The position numbers and the translations under genes are program-made. Of a DNA stretch of 64,000 nt, positions 1-10,441 are shown in pieces. The stretch covers positions 7,488,501 to 7,552,500 of the forward strand of contig NC_133050.1 of assembly GCF_048771995.1 (NCBI RefSeq), given 5' to 3'. How positions within the stretch are numbered: position 1 is the first letter of the stretch; the number at the start of each line of letters is the position of its first letter. The notes beneath the pieces were generated by a model, which worked only from the letters and a program-made list of their open reading frames with translations, was not told the DNA's origin and did not search any database. Source of the stretch: Taeniopygia guttata. Taxonomy: Eukaryota > Chordata > Aves > Passeriformes > Estrildidae.

Positions 1-344
1 AGCAGCTGTAATTCCTGCAGATAGCAACAATGACATCAATTTCACAGCCCAATTACTGCCCTGCACCCCCAAATCTTTGTAATGTATTATTAAATAAAAT
101 ACAAGAATTCAGATCTAGGTCAGGGATCTGAAATGTGCCCGGGATGGGACATTTGCATGGTGGCACTCCAATAAAGCTGCTGATAAACTTTGAAGTTCTC
201 AGGAAGCTCTGTCCAAACCAAACAAGTTTCTGTTCCCAGGGGATCCCCACAGAGACAGCCCTAATTTAAATGTGATTTGCATGTCTCAGGAGTGGATGTG
301 CCAGCAGAGTGAGAACCTCGGGGTTAATCCCTTCATCCAGGACT

Positions 345-640
345 GCTCATGGATTTGGGGTTGGAAAAGAGCTCCAGGATCATCAGTCCCAACATGTGAT
401 TGATCCCTTGATGTCCCCTGGTTCCTGGGACACCTCCAGGTGTGGGGACTCCAAACCTCCCTGGGCAGCCTCTTCCATGGAAAAATTCCTTCTTCTTTTC
501 CCAGAGAGCCTCTCCATGCCTGGAGGTGTCCGAGGAATGAGTGGATGTTGGGCTGGTGACCGGGTTGGGGTTGGGAACACCTTGGACTCGATGGTCCTGG
601 AGGTCCACTCCAACCTCAAGGACCCTGTGGAAAGCAGCTG
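345..640. mobile_element. CR1 LINE 3'-end fragments, inverted pair
   Basis: The left part reads as a minus-strand CR1 3' end (ggttggaaaagagctccagg, then a degraded 'gggacacctcc...' segment). The right part, from about 508, reads as a plus-strand CR1 3' end (ctcgatggtcctggaggtcc). The two lie tail to tail. Both are 5'-truncated and degraded. Identification is by recalled CR1 consensus phrases. Confidence 0.6.
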
Positions 641-999
641 GAAATACTCATGGCTCGCCTTCCAAAACCTGCAGTTCTCCACCAATTCCCCCAGGATTTA
701 CCTCGCAGAGGAGGGTGCTGCATCATGCAAATGAGGCCTAATCTCCTTTAATGACACCAAGCAGATCCCAAAGGGGTTTGAAGGCTGAATAAACCCCGCT
801 GAATAACCACTGCAGCAATGAACCCGGCCCAGAATATTTTAAGATGAAAGCAACCTGTGGTCAGATACAAACCACAAGATAAGGAAGTGAAGCAGTAAAA
901 AACACAAATACTGGGGCAAAAAACCCTGTAATCAGTTGTGGCCCACAAATCACTTCTTGCAAAAGAGTGGCCCAAGTGGTTGGGCAACTCAAAACTCGG

Positions 1000-1066
1000 T
1001 ATAAAACCTGAGCAACTCCAGGCTCTCCAAGCCATTTCTCTTCCCTCCTTTGCCATCGTGAGTAAG
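1000..1066 (+). promoter_or_regulatory. TATA box and untranslated exon 1 of feather-type gene 1
   Basis: TATAAAA lies at 1000-1006. A pyrimidine-rich leader follows and ends gtgagtaag, with splice donor gtgagt at 1067. The exon end matches the ends gtgaaccag and gtgagaaag at other genes here, which is why this donor is preferred over the GT at 1058. The exon start, near 1030, is inferred from TATA spacing. Confidence 0.7.
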
Positions 1067-1534
1067 GTGAGTTTGAACCTATTTATTCTCTTTCTACAGC
1101 AAACTTCTGCCTTGATTTTGTAGCTTTTCCTTCACTCCTATTGTAGTATTTTTTTTTTCTCAGAAGGAGGAAGGGGTTTTATACCAAAGAGGGAGTTTTG
1201 TGTAGGTGGCGAATTATAAAAATCATTAGCCACGTTAGGTAAATGGTATGGGTTATTTATTAAATGAGTTATTTATTCAGTTTTGGGATCCAAGGAAGTT
1301 TTAAGGTTGTGCAGCTGCACTTTAATATCATAAGTGAATTCTTGGGCCTGTTCAGTCGCGTGACCACATCCCACCACAGCCCAAGTGGAGAATTCACCTA
1401 AGGCCAGACCGCGAGCAGCACTAAAAACCTGACTTCCTTCTCAATTCCCAATGCTGAATGGACCCCTGGAAAGCTGCTGATAAATGTGGGTGTAACCCAA
1501 CTCCTGTATTCCAGAATTCCCTCTGGCCACAGCC

Positions 1535-1885
1535 ATGTCCTGCTACGACCTCTGTGCCCCCACGTCCTGCGGCCCCACCCCGCTGGCCAACAGCTGCAAC
1601 GAGCCCTGCGTCCGGCAGTGCCAGGACTCCACCGTGGTCATCCAGCCCTCGCCCGTGGTGGTCACCCTGCCCGGGCCCATCCTCAGCTCCTTCCCCCAGA
1701 ACACCACTGTGGGATCCTCGGCCTCTGCGGCCGTCGGGAGTGCTCTGAGTGCCGGCGGTGTCCCCATCAACTCGGGCAGCTCCTTGGGCTTTGGGGGCTT
1801 TGGCTACCCCGGGCTGGGCAGTGGCTACAGCCGGCCCTACCGGCGCTACAACGCGTCCCGCAGCGGCTTCTACGGGCCCTGCTAA
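1535..1885 (+). CDS. Feather-type beta-keratin, 116 aa
   Basis: Small structural protein of cornified cells that polymerises into beta-sheet filaments. The N-terminus [20 protein letters not shown] and [12 protein letters not shown] (residues 21-32) are typical of avian feather keratins. The filament core follows (about 33-66, [20 protein letters not shown]), then SASAAV and GGVPINSG. The tail is longer than the usual short Gly/Tyr feather tail ([20 protein letters not shown]) and ends YGPC. The start is the Met of the conserved MSCYDLC, just after acceptor ttccag (1514); ttccagaattccct is shared with the gene at 7142. The intron is 1067-1514 and untranslated exon 1 lies upstream. A polyadenylation hexamer ATTAAA is at 2323-2328, followed by gctgcatcac. 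Feather-like or body-feather classes remain possible. Confidence 0.93.
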   Translation: MSCYDLCAPTSCGPTPLANSCNEPCVRQCQDSTVVIQPSPVVVTLPGPILSSFPQNTTVGSSASAAVGSALSAGGVPINSGSSLGFGGFGYPGLGSGYSRPYRRYNASRSGFYGPC

Positions 1886-2349
1886 GGCGGGAGGAGAAGA
1901 CCGGGAATGCTGAACCCCGACCCGTCCCTGGAGCAGGACTGAGCTCACGGCCACGGTTTTTGGATGCCTCATGAGATATCCCCAGCCTGGAGTAAAAGGA
2001 GCTGTGGGAGTTCGGCATCTCGCCAAACCAGGCCTTTGCTTGTCTTTTGTTGTGCTTTACTTCATATTTCTGATCAAATGTCTTGTCCTGCTTTTTTGTT
2101 TTGTTGGTTTTCTTTTTTTTTTTTGTATTTGATAATAGGCAAAATATTAATTGTTGGCAATTGTTGTGCATGGCTGGATTGGCACAGGTCATTCATCAAT
2201 GAAGAAGGAAGATTTCCACTTGCTGAGAATGTCGCTGTGAGAGGGATGAGTGGGTTCTGTCCTTACTGGATCATGGAAAAGTAGTCCTGACTTTTTCATT
2301 GCTTCCTTCCCTTCCTAAACCCATTAAATTCGTGCTGCATCACCTTCCG

Positions 2350-5300
2350 AGTCTGCCTGGCGTTCTTTGCTCTCCCAACCCCTTTTCCAGTGCCTTTGGA
2401 TGTCCCCACTTCCAGAAAACATAATTTCAAAGGAGAATGAGTCAGATTCCAGTGATGGAAAACTTTTAAATCCGAGCCTGAAACCCCTTATCAAAGGCAG
2501 AAAGGGACCCTGCAACGGGTGCCTCCTGCTGGGGCATAAACAGGGAATTTTTAAAAATGTGATACTTGGGAAAAGCCTTTTAAAAGAAGGGAGCTCAGCT
2601 GAGGTTCCTCAGGGAAATGTGGAGGGAGAGAAGCAGCAATTGGGGCACCCTGTTTTGGGTGCAGCATCTCCGGGCAGCTGAGCTCAGCCCCTGGTGGGTC
2701 TGGGAGGGAGGCACAGAATGATCGGAAGGGTTTCTCCCTTTGGAATTTGCTGAGTTGGGAAGCAAGTCTGGGACAGAGAGATTAAAGGACTAAAATTTAA
2801 AGAGTTTTTAGTTCCAGCCCTCTATTAGGGTATTTTAAGCCAGAGCTGAGCTTTATCAGGCATGGCTTTTCTCCTCCTGGATTGGGATGAAGGAGCTGTT
2901 TAGACATCCTGAAGAAAGAAGGCTTGGAAAGGTTCCCCCGAAGGCTCTGGATGACTCAACCTCCTGTCAGCCCGTAAAACTCCTGATATATCCAAAAAGT
3001 CTCGCTTGGAGTCTTTGTCTGCCTGTCCAGGATGAGGCTGAACTGTAATTAAAGGTGCTGATGAGGCTCTGCCGACTGCAGTCATTAGTGAAATGAAATT
3101 AAAGGAGGCAAATGAAAGAATTAATAATTTTAAGTAGGAGGGTTTTTTTTTTTAATAAACACCAGAAGACAGTGGAAAGCTGGTGGTTTGATGTTCTATT
3201 ACAGAGGAGCTTGGTCTGGATTAAATGTTTAATTTAGTATTTTTTGCCATCTCAACTGAAGCTATTCCCTGATCAAAGGTGATGAATTCCAAAAAGTCCA
3301 ATGGCTCCAAAGGGTTGAGGCACTGCTGAGAAGGTGCCTTGGACAGATTCAGGTGGATATTTCTCAAAAGAAATTAATTTCCTTATCCTTGCAGTTCCCT
3401 TTTCATTAATTGAACCAAATCCCTTCCCAGATTGCAACAAAACTCCCCTCAAAGCTGGGATGTTTCCTCCAAGCATTCAGAAATCACATCAGAAGGGTCA
3501 AGCTTTTTGAAATAAAATAAAATATGATCCTCAAATATAATTTCCCCCCTTCATTCCTGTTCCAAATGGCCTTTGTGGGTTCAAACTTGGTGTGGCAACC
3601 AGTAAAGCACAATTCTGAGGAAGAAAGGGAAATCTGGGTGGGTTTGCAGTCAGTTAGAAAGTGATCTATTCACTACTGCAGAAAACGAGTGGGAATATCA
3701 TGTTAGAATATTTGTCACAGGGAAGGATTTCTTCTGAAGACCTGCAACAACTTGGTCCCACAGAAATAAAAAATCCACCAGGTGTTTTTGCAGAAATATT
3801 TGTTGTCAGCGAAAGTCCCGCTCAGCACCAAATTCTGCGAAGCTGAAGCCAGAGCTGCAGCATCTCCTGGGTTTATGGGGAGAAGGGAAGAGGCAGGAAG
3901 GCTCTGGAGAACTTTTATGGCTTTCTGGGGCTGCCTGGAGGATCCCAGACATTCCTGCACCTTTTATTACCCAGTGCCTGCAGGAGCTGTGGGTTTGCTT
4001 TGCATTGGACGAGTTCCCAGCAGGGAAATTGGTTTGTTTTCTGTTTATGTTCATGATGGGTTTATCCTGGCTGTGGATGAAACCCACAACCCGTGAGGCC
4101 GCTTTCATCTCCTGCTTTGCATCCATTAAATATTCCCGACTCCATCGCGCCAACTCCACCTTCCAAAGTGGGGATGAGTCAAAATCCCATTTGTTTAGGA
4201 CTTCTGGCATTTTGGGCACACACCTGGGAGCAGCCCCTGGTGTGGCAGCGAGTTTTAATTGGAGTCCTGAGTGTGCAAGTCCAGCCGTGATAAGTGCCCA
4301 GGAGATTTCAGATCGCTGCTCCTTGTAATCTTCCCATGAGCAATATCCCAAAGATTTCGGCTCCTGGGAGGAGGAGATGGAACCAGCCAGACAAGCTGGA
4401 CTTAGGATCACCTTCAGAAGTGGGATTTGGGCTCTTTTTATCTTCTCTGTAGCTTTGGATGAGTTGGTTTTCAAACCACAAGCTGCTCTTAGAGTCAACA
4501 GATAATTCTTGTTGTAAAGGAAAGTCAGGGAATCATGGATTGGTTTGGGTGGGAAGGGGCCTTAAAAATCATCTAAACCATGGGCAGGGACACCTTCCAC
4601 TATCCCAGGGTGCTCCAAGCCCTGTCCAACCCGGACTTGGACACTTCCAGGGATGGGGCAGCCACAGCTTCTCTGGACAACCAATTTTTTAACATTTCTG
4701 TGCGTGCAGTGAGAACTTTGGGAAGGTCTGGTCAATCTTGAGGGGCAGGAGAGCTTCCATCCATCGTGTCATCATTTTGGGTCATCTCAAACTGGGGACA
4801 TCCAGCAACTCACGGCTGGAATTGAGCTGATGCAAATTCTGATTTGTATTTCAAGGACAAGGTGGAAGGATTGGAGCTGGTGGGGAAGTTTGTTGGATCC
4901 ATCAGGAATCTTGGCCACCCCTTTGAACCCCTGGTCATGTTCAAAGACTCTGTCCCTGCCCATTTGCTGATCATCCCACATTTGCATGTCTGAGTGGTCC
5001 AGGGAAATATTTTGGGAACTTTGAAGATTTCTGCTCTTCAGAAGTCTCCAACCAGCGTTTATTTCCCAGGAGATGCTGGGGAAGATACTCCCAGTTCGGG
5101 GCTGATTTGCTTGTCTCTGCCTCGGAGATTAAACACCACGAGAGGCTGGGATGCTGGGCCCTGCCCTCCAGTCTGCTCCTGCATTGTCTGCAATTACTTT
5201 TTAATCTGGAAATTGCCTTTGAAAAGGAACTGGAATTGCTGCACGCTGAGGTGATCTTTGAGACGTGCTTTCAAAGAGGGAAAAAAGGAACAGGAACATT

Positions 5301-6180
5301 ACAAACATCTCTGAATAACTGCTATTAATTTGGGGAACAATTTTGCATAATGGTGCAAAGCCCAGCAGGGGAAAGTAATAATTTAGTGGCAGATGTAAAA
5401 GGGTTTGGCGTCTTTGATGACCCCAAAGATGAGCTTGGGCAAGGCTTTGAGCAGCCCCAAATTCCCAGGCATCCTCCAGCTGACCTCAGTCGCTGTTCTG
5501 GTTTGATGTAAGGAGAAAACCCAGCCTGGAGACTCCTGAGATGAAGGACTTGGACACTCCGTTTCCAAACTGTGTCTCAGGTTCCATCATGGGAATATGG
5601 TGGTTTAATAATAAAGGAATAGATCAGGTGCTGATCCTCTTTCATGCTCCGTGCTGAGTCAAGAAAATAAAATCTGTTCCCTCAAATAATCCATTTCCTA
5701 GTACCTTGGAGAGTGGTGGAGTTTACTCACCTCTAAATGCTTTCTAACAATTTTATTTCATTGATTTTTGTGTCTCTCTCTCTGTTTGAGAGGAATTTGG
5801 TGAAATTCTGAGGCAGAAATAGGAATTTCTGCCCTTTTCAGAGCGACGTATGCCAAAAACTTGTGCCCTTCGTGCTGGGGGAAAGGGATGTCACAGGGAA
5901 GGTCATTGCACCTTCATCTGTTTCATGGTTCCTTAGGATGCAAAATAATTTCCTGAGTAACCCAGATGAATCAGCCTCTGATCAGGAATTAACCGGGCTC
6001 GCAAGATTTGAGGATAAAAGAAACCTCTCCGGAGGAATGCATACATTACAGGGAGGAAATGAAATCCAGGCAAGAAACACAAACAGAGAGGAAAAGTAAA
6101 TCCCCAGCCAGGGGTATTTTGCATATGAGGAATCGTTAGCAATTGGCTGCTAATGAGCTACAAGCACAATTTGTGTGCGA
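2350..6180. other. Intergenic stretch between the two feather-type genes
   Basis: No TATA-exon-intron unit or beta-keratin core is visible on either strand. ORFs are short and unrelated to one another. A CR1 fragment lies near 4530-4690. The last 200 bases are the AT-rich upstream region of the next gene, with aattggctgctaatgagc at 6140-6159. Confidence 0.6.
4530..4690 (-). mobile_element. CR1 LINE 3'-end fragment
   Basis: It reads 'ggtttgggtgggaaggggcc', then 'catgggcagggacaccttcc' and 'cttccagggatggggcagcc', the reverse complement of the CR1 3' region. It is 5'-truncated. Confidence 0.8.
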
Positions 6181-6205
6181 GGTCCTCGGGCTCTCTGGGC
6201 CAGGG

Positions 6206-6268
6206 TATAAAACCAGCGCGGTCGGAGGAGCTACAACCATTCCTGCTTTCCTCTCCTTGGAGAAAAGG
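6206..6268 (+). promoter_or_regulatory. TATA box and untranslated exon 1 of feather-type gene 2
   Basis: TATAAAA is at 6206-6212. A leader of about 30 bases ends gagaaaagg, with donor gtaagt at 6269. TAATGA and aattgg motifs lie about 50-65 bases upstream of the TATA box. Confidence 0.75.
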
Positions 6269-6582
6269 GTAAGTCTCGATCTGCTTCCCATTTTCCTGGA
6301 TTGTTGCTGTCGTTGTGTTTTATTTTTCTGCTGTTTGTCTGTAGCAACCCGAGGTTTGCGCTCTTTAAAAATTGCTGGGGAGATCTCGAAGCAGCTTTTT
6401 CTCCAGGGAGGGACATTCTGTGAAGGGTGGAGGTCGTTCCTGTGCTGACCCCGGATTTTTTCATTTGTGTCACCCAAATCTTTCCGTTCCTAGAAGTCCC
6501 AAGCTCTGCCTGAGCATTGCTCAGGAGCTGGGAGTGGATGTGGGGAATCTGTGCAGAGCTTTTGGCTCTCGGGTTGGAACCG

Positions 6583-6790
6583 CAGAATATTCGGGGTTGG
6601 AAGGGACCTTTGGAGATCTCACGGGGCAGGCGACACAGGAGAGTCTCCAAGCGGGATTGGAACGACTCTGGAGAGGGAGACTCCTGGGCACGAGGGTCTG
6701 AATGTCTCCAGAGGGAGATTCCCTGAACTCCCTTGCTCTGAGCCACCGGTGCTAAAGCCTCACCACCCTCGCGGTGAAACTTCTGCTCCT
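6583..6790 (-). mobile_element. CR1 fragment inside the intron of feather-type gene 2
   Basis: It contains 'ggggttggaagggacctttg', 'ggattggaacgactctggag' and a 'cctcaccaccctcgcggtg' stretch, in the order expected for a degraded minus-strand CR1. The inner part is weak. Confidence 0.55.
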
Positions 6791-7141
6791 CATTTTTACT
6801 TGCTGAGGAAGTTTTTGTTTCTCCCTCTTTTTTTTTCGGGCACAGTTTTTCCTTGCTTTCCTGCCTGGTGCCTCACCTCCCTGCTTAATTCAGGGCTGCA
6901 GGAGGAGTGTGGTGGGAAAGGAGCGCTCAGAGCCGCTCAGGAGGAGGTGGAGCTGCCCTTGGTGGTGTGGAGAGCTCCGAGTTTCACTGAAATCTCCTTT
7001 CAAGCCGAGACCAACCCTTCACTGAATTCCCCTCGCAGTCCCTGCGCTCTCCATCACCATTACAGCTTAATTACGCGACTAATTACACCTCGCTCCGTGT
7101 TTTCCAGAATTCCCTGCGTTCCACACTCACACCCCACAGCC

Positions 7142-7474
7142 ATGTCCTGCTACGACCTCTGCGCCCCCACGTCCTGCGGCCCCACGCCGCTGGCCAACAG
7201 CTGCAACGAGCCCTGTGTCCGGCAGTGCCAGGACTCCACCTACGTGATCCAACCTTCTCCTGTCGTGGTCACCCTGCCCGGGCCCATCCTCAGCTCCTTC
7301 CCCCAGAACACCGCCGTGGGATCCTCGGCCTCCGCGGCCGTCGGGGATGCTCTGAGCGCCGGCGGCGTCCCCATCTCCTCGGGCAGCGCCTCGGGGCTCG
7401 GCAGTTTGGGGTACTCCGCTTTGGGGGGGCTCTATGGAAGGTCCTACCGGCGCTCCAACCGCTGCGGGCCCTGA
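7142..7474 (+). CDS. Feather-type beta-keratin, 110 aa, lacks terminal Cys
   Basis: Close paralogue of the gene at 1535, nearly identical through residue 78. It has [12 protein letters not shown] at 21-32, the core [20 protein letters not shown], then [20 protein letters not shown]. The tail is [20 protein letters not shown] and the end is RCGP. Most members end CGPC; here the last Cys codon position is TGA, so the final cysteine is missing. The start is the conserved Met after acceptor ttttccag (7107). An open frame runs further upstream through the intron, but it is not supported by the family. The intron is 6269-7107. The polyadenylation signal ATTAAA is at 7781-7786, followed by ggtgcatcac. 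Confidence 0.93.
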   Translation: MSCYDLCAPTSCGPTPLANSCNEPCVRQCQDSTYVIQPSPVVVTLPGPILSSFPQNTAVGSSASAAVGDALSAGGVPISSGSASGLGSLGYSALGGLYGRSYRRSNRCGP

Positions 7475-7958
7475 GGGAGCCCCGGGACGGCCGGGAAGGG
7501 ATGAGCAGGAGATGGAAAGCGCGATCGGATGCAGGACTGGGCCCGTGCCCACCCGCTTGCTGACCCCCGCAGCTTTGCCCCGAGCTCCGGGGCTGCAGGA
7601 GCTTGGCCTTTCCCATGTGATGCCTTCCTGTGGTATCAGGGAGGTGAAAAATGTCACTCGATTGTCGCTGGGTGTCCAGCTGTAAAGCACTGCCTGGAAA
7701 TGGGTGATGAATTTTAATCGGTATTCAACCCTTCTGCTTTCCTATGCTGTATTTTTTTTTTTTAATTCCACTTCTTGCTCATTAAATAGATGGTGCATCA
7801 CAATTTGTGGTTTGCAATGTTCCTTCTCTGTCTTCCTCTTTGGAGCCTCCTCTGGCAGAAATTTGCCTGTACATAAGTTGTGAGTACCAAGCCGATCTGC
7901 ATTTCAGTTATACCACGGTAATCACTGAGGAGTTAGATAAATATAAACAATGAATAAT

Positions 7959-8000
7959 AGCTTTTTTTTTTCCTTTTTTTCTTTTTTTTTTTTTTTTTAG
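7959..8000 (+). repeat. T-rich low-complexity tract
   Basis: Runs of T broken by single C residues, about 40 bases, in the gap after the second feather-type gene. No function is visible. Confidence 0.85.
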
Positions 8001-8119
8001 GGAATATTCTCCCTTTTCCTAATTTCTGGAAGAACAATATGAAATAACCACTCCTGGCTAGCAACAAATGGGGGGAAAGAGGTGGGAAAGCTAAAGCAGC
8101 TTTGCGGACAAAACTTCTT

Positions 8120-8315
8120 TTAATTTATTCTCAATATTCCTTTTAAACCTCCTCTCCATAAATTCGAGCCCATTCCCCCTGGTCCTGGCTCTCCAGGCCT
8201 TTGGAAATAATTTCTCCCCGTATTTCTTGTCAGCTCCTGGAGACTCTGGAAGGTGAAATCATATCATCCCGAAGCTTCTCTTCCTTAGGCTGAACAAACC
8301 CAGGCAGAACGTCCA
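8120..8315 (-). mobile_element. CR1 LINE internal fragment
   Basis: It contains 'cccattccccctggtcctgg', 'cagctcctggagactctgg' and 'gcttctcttccttaggctga', matching the order of a minus-strand CR1 upstream of the 3' end. An A-rich tract follows. Confidence 0.7.
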
Positions 8316-8317
8316 AA

Positions 8318-8458
8318 ACACAAAAAAAAAAAAAAAAAAAACAAAAAAAAACCCAAACCAAACCAAAACAAAACAAAAAAACCCAACCAAACAAAAAAAA
8401 AACCAACAAAAAACCCCCCAAAAAATCCAAAAAACAAAAAAACCCAAAAAACCACAAA
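8318..8458 (+). repeat. A-rich (A)nC low-complexity tract
   Basis: About 140 bases of A runs with interspersed C and CCC. The reverse-strand Phe/Trp/Val ORFs here are products of this composition. Confidence 0.9.
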
Positions 8459-8910
8459 ACTTAGGTCTCGTCCTTCCCTTGTTCTCCTGCTAGCTTAGAA
8501 ACGCTGCAATTACGCTTTAATTGCTTGCTAAACGATGTGGTGATTGAGGGGCCTTCCGGCTGTCACCAGAATTCCTCAGAGCAGGAACAATTACTCAGAG
8601 CCTCGGGGAAGTAAATGATGGGCAAATTGCAAAACAAACATTCCTCAACGTCCTGTTAAGTACCCCAATTAAACTCCCATTCCACGTTTTAAAGATCCTT
8701 TGATAGGGAACCCCGAGCAAGCTGGCGAGTTCTGCTCCCGGAGGAAAAAGATAAAGGACAAATGAAAACCAGAGCGGCTTTTGTGCAACACCAACAGGGG
8801 TTTAATGTCAGAGAGAAGAACAACAGCCGAGGGCAGGGAACCCAGGCGATCCCAGGGACAGCAGGGGATGCAGGACTCGTGTTCCGGGAGCTCAGGAGCG
8901 GGATAAGCCA

Positions 8911-9120
8911 GGGATGGAGGGGCCGGGCACAGAGAGGGGATGGAGGTCTCAGGGAATCCCGAGGGGATGGAGGGCTCAGGGAATTCCGAGGGGATGGAGG
9001 GCTCAGGGAATTCCGAGGGGATGGAGGGCTCAGGTATCCCGAGGGGATGGAGGGCTCAGGTATCCCGAGAGGATGGAAGATCCGGGCACAGAGAGGGGAT
9101 GGAGGGCTCAGGGCACACCC
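8911..9120 (-). repeat. 26-27 bp minisatellite in the 3' UTR of the Gly-rich gene
   Basis: About seven tandem copies of a unit close to ggggatggagggctcaggga plus 6-7 bases, some ending aattccga and some tatcccga. It lies between the stop codon at 9238 and the polyadenylation signal at 8801. The partner gene on the other arm has fewer copies (about 13930-14040), so the array changed size after duplication. Confidence 0.85.
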
Positions 9121-9237
9121 GGGGCGGTTGGGCACACTCAGCTGCCCCTGCCAGCGGCTCCTGCCTGATGTCCCCACAGCCCGGGCTGGGCTCCAGGGCT
9201 GGCACTGCCGCTGGGGGCTGGCACTGCCAGGGCGGCT

Positions 9238-10017
9238 TTAGAAAAACCCACAGCTCCCGCGGCGGGATCTGCCCCATCTCTGGGAGCCAGGCAGGGAATA
9301 GCCCAGGCCCCGCGAGGAGAAGCCGGAGCTGCAGGACCTCCCGCAATTGCCAAAGGAGCCCCCATAGCCCCCCCGGGAGCCCCCATAGCCCCCGAAGGAG
9401 CCCCCATAGCCAATGTCACCTCCATAACCCAGGGAACCCCCATATCCAAGGGAGCCCCCATAGCCCCCACAGCTCCCCAGGCCAAAGGAGCCCCCATAGC
9501 CCTGGGAGCCCCCATAACCCCCACAGCTCCCCAGGCCAAAGGAGCCCCCATAGCCCTGGGAGCCCCCATAGCCCCCATAACCTCCCAACCCAAAGGAGCC
9601 CCTATAACCACGGGAGCCCCCCAACCCAAAGGAGCCCCAATTGCCCTGGGAGCCCCCATAACCTCCTGAGCCAAAGGAGCCCCCAAAACCTCCCGAGCCA
9701 AAGGAGCCCCCATAGCCAGAGGAGCCCCCCAAGGCCAGGGAGCCCCCAGAAGCCCCAGAACCTCCCAGCCCAAAGGAGCCCCCGTAGCCCTGGGAGCTGC
9801 GGGAGCTGAAGGAGCGCCCCAGCCAGGCTGGGCCCGACGATCCCACAACGCTCTCCTGAGGGAAGGTGCTGAGCACGGGGCCCGGGATGGTCACCACCAC
9901 CGGCGGGGGCAGGATCACAGCTCTGGAGTCGGCGCACTGCTGCACACACGGCTCGTTGGAGCTCTCCGCGATGGGCTGGGGGCAGCTCACGCCGCACGAC
10001 TCGCCGGAGTAGGACAT
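9238..10017 (-). CDS. Large Gly/Ser-rich beta-keratin, 259 aa
   Basis: The N-terminus [20 protein letters not shown] differs from the MSCYDLC members. [11 protein letters not shown] (21-31) and the core [20 protein letters not shown] (32-51), then [12 protein letters not shown], are diagnostic of the family. Residues from about 74 to 225 are irregular repeats of [16 protein letters not shown] and an 18-residue unit ([18 protein letters not shown]) present twice. The tail [10 protein letters not shown] lacks the usual CGPC. Such Gly-rich tails form the matrix part of scale- or claw-type keratins; the exact class is not certain. The start is the Met following acceptor gttgcag (exon 2 begins at 10034). 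The intron is 10035-10374. The polyadenylation hexamer is TTTAAT on plus at 8801-8806. It is the inverted partner of the gene at 13066. Confidence 0.92.
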   Translation of the reverse strand: MSYSGESCGVSCPQPIAESSNEPCVQQCADSRAVILPPPVVVTIPGPVLSTFPQESVVGSSGPAWLGRSFSSRSSQGYGGSFGLGGSGASGGSLALGGSSGYGGSFGSGGFGGSFGSGGYGGSQGNWGSFGLGGSRGYRGSFGLGGYGGYGGSQGYGGSFGLGSCGGYGGSQGYGGSFGLGSCGGYGGSLGYGGSLGYGGDIGYGGSFGGYGGSRGGYGGSFGNCGRSCSSGFSSRGLGYSLPGSQRWGRSRRGSCGFF

Positions 10018-10374
10018 CCTTCTGTGCTGCGAGGCTGCAACGCACAGCAGAGAGGACTTAAAAGCTAAACTGGCCGAGATGCATCAAAATCAAACTCTGT
10101 GTCTGAAATATTAGAGAGGAACAGGTGAATTCAATGATGATATGAAAGAAATCTCATTATTGTATCATCTCCACCTTCAGCCTTCCTCTCACCATGATCA
10201 TCTTTGCAAGAGAAATTCTGTGCTGGATAAATTAATCAAACTTGTAGCAACCTGTGGCAAAGATTCAGTCAAAGGTGTAAGACCAGCGAAAAAGAAGTGA
10301 ATAGGAAGAGGAAAAAGGTCTCATTGACTTCATGCAGTAAATCAGATTTTCTGGAGATGCGTGGCACCACTTAC

Positions 10375-10441
10375 CTTGTTCGCTGCAGGGATGGGAACAG
10401 GAGCAGTGGATGAAGGGCTGTGGGTGACCTGAGCTTTTATA
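10375..10441 (-). promoter_or_regulatory. TATA box and exon 1 of the minus-strand Gly-rich gene
   Basis: On minus, TATAAAA is at 10441-10435. The leader ends gcgaacaag, with donor gtaagtgg (GT at 10374-10373). Its sequence does not resemble the leader of the inverted partner gene. Confidence 0.75.

Noticed and set aside
309-741. 141-aa ORF at the left end
   Set aside because: It lies in degraded CR1 sequence and has no relation to the family genes.
6551-7141. N-terminal extension of the feather-type gene at 7142
   Set aside because: The frame is intron and CR1 sequence upstream of the acceptor at 7107.
8230-8457. Phe/Trp/Val-rich minus ORF
   Set aside because: It is the translation of an A-rich low-complexity tract.
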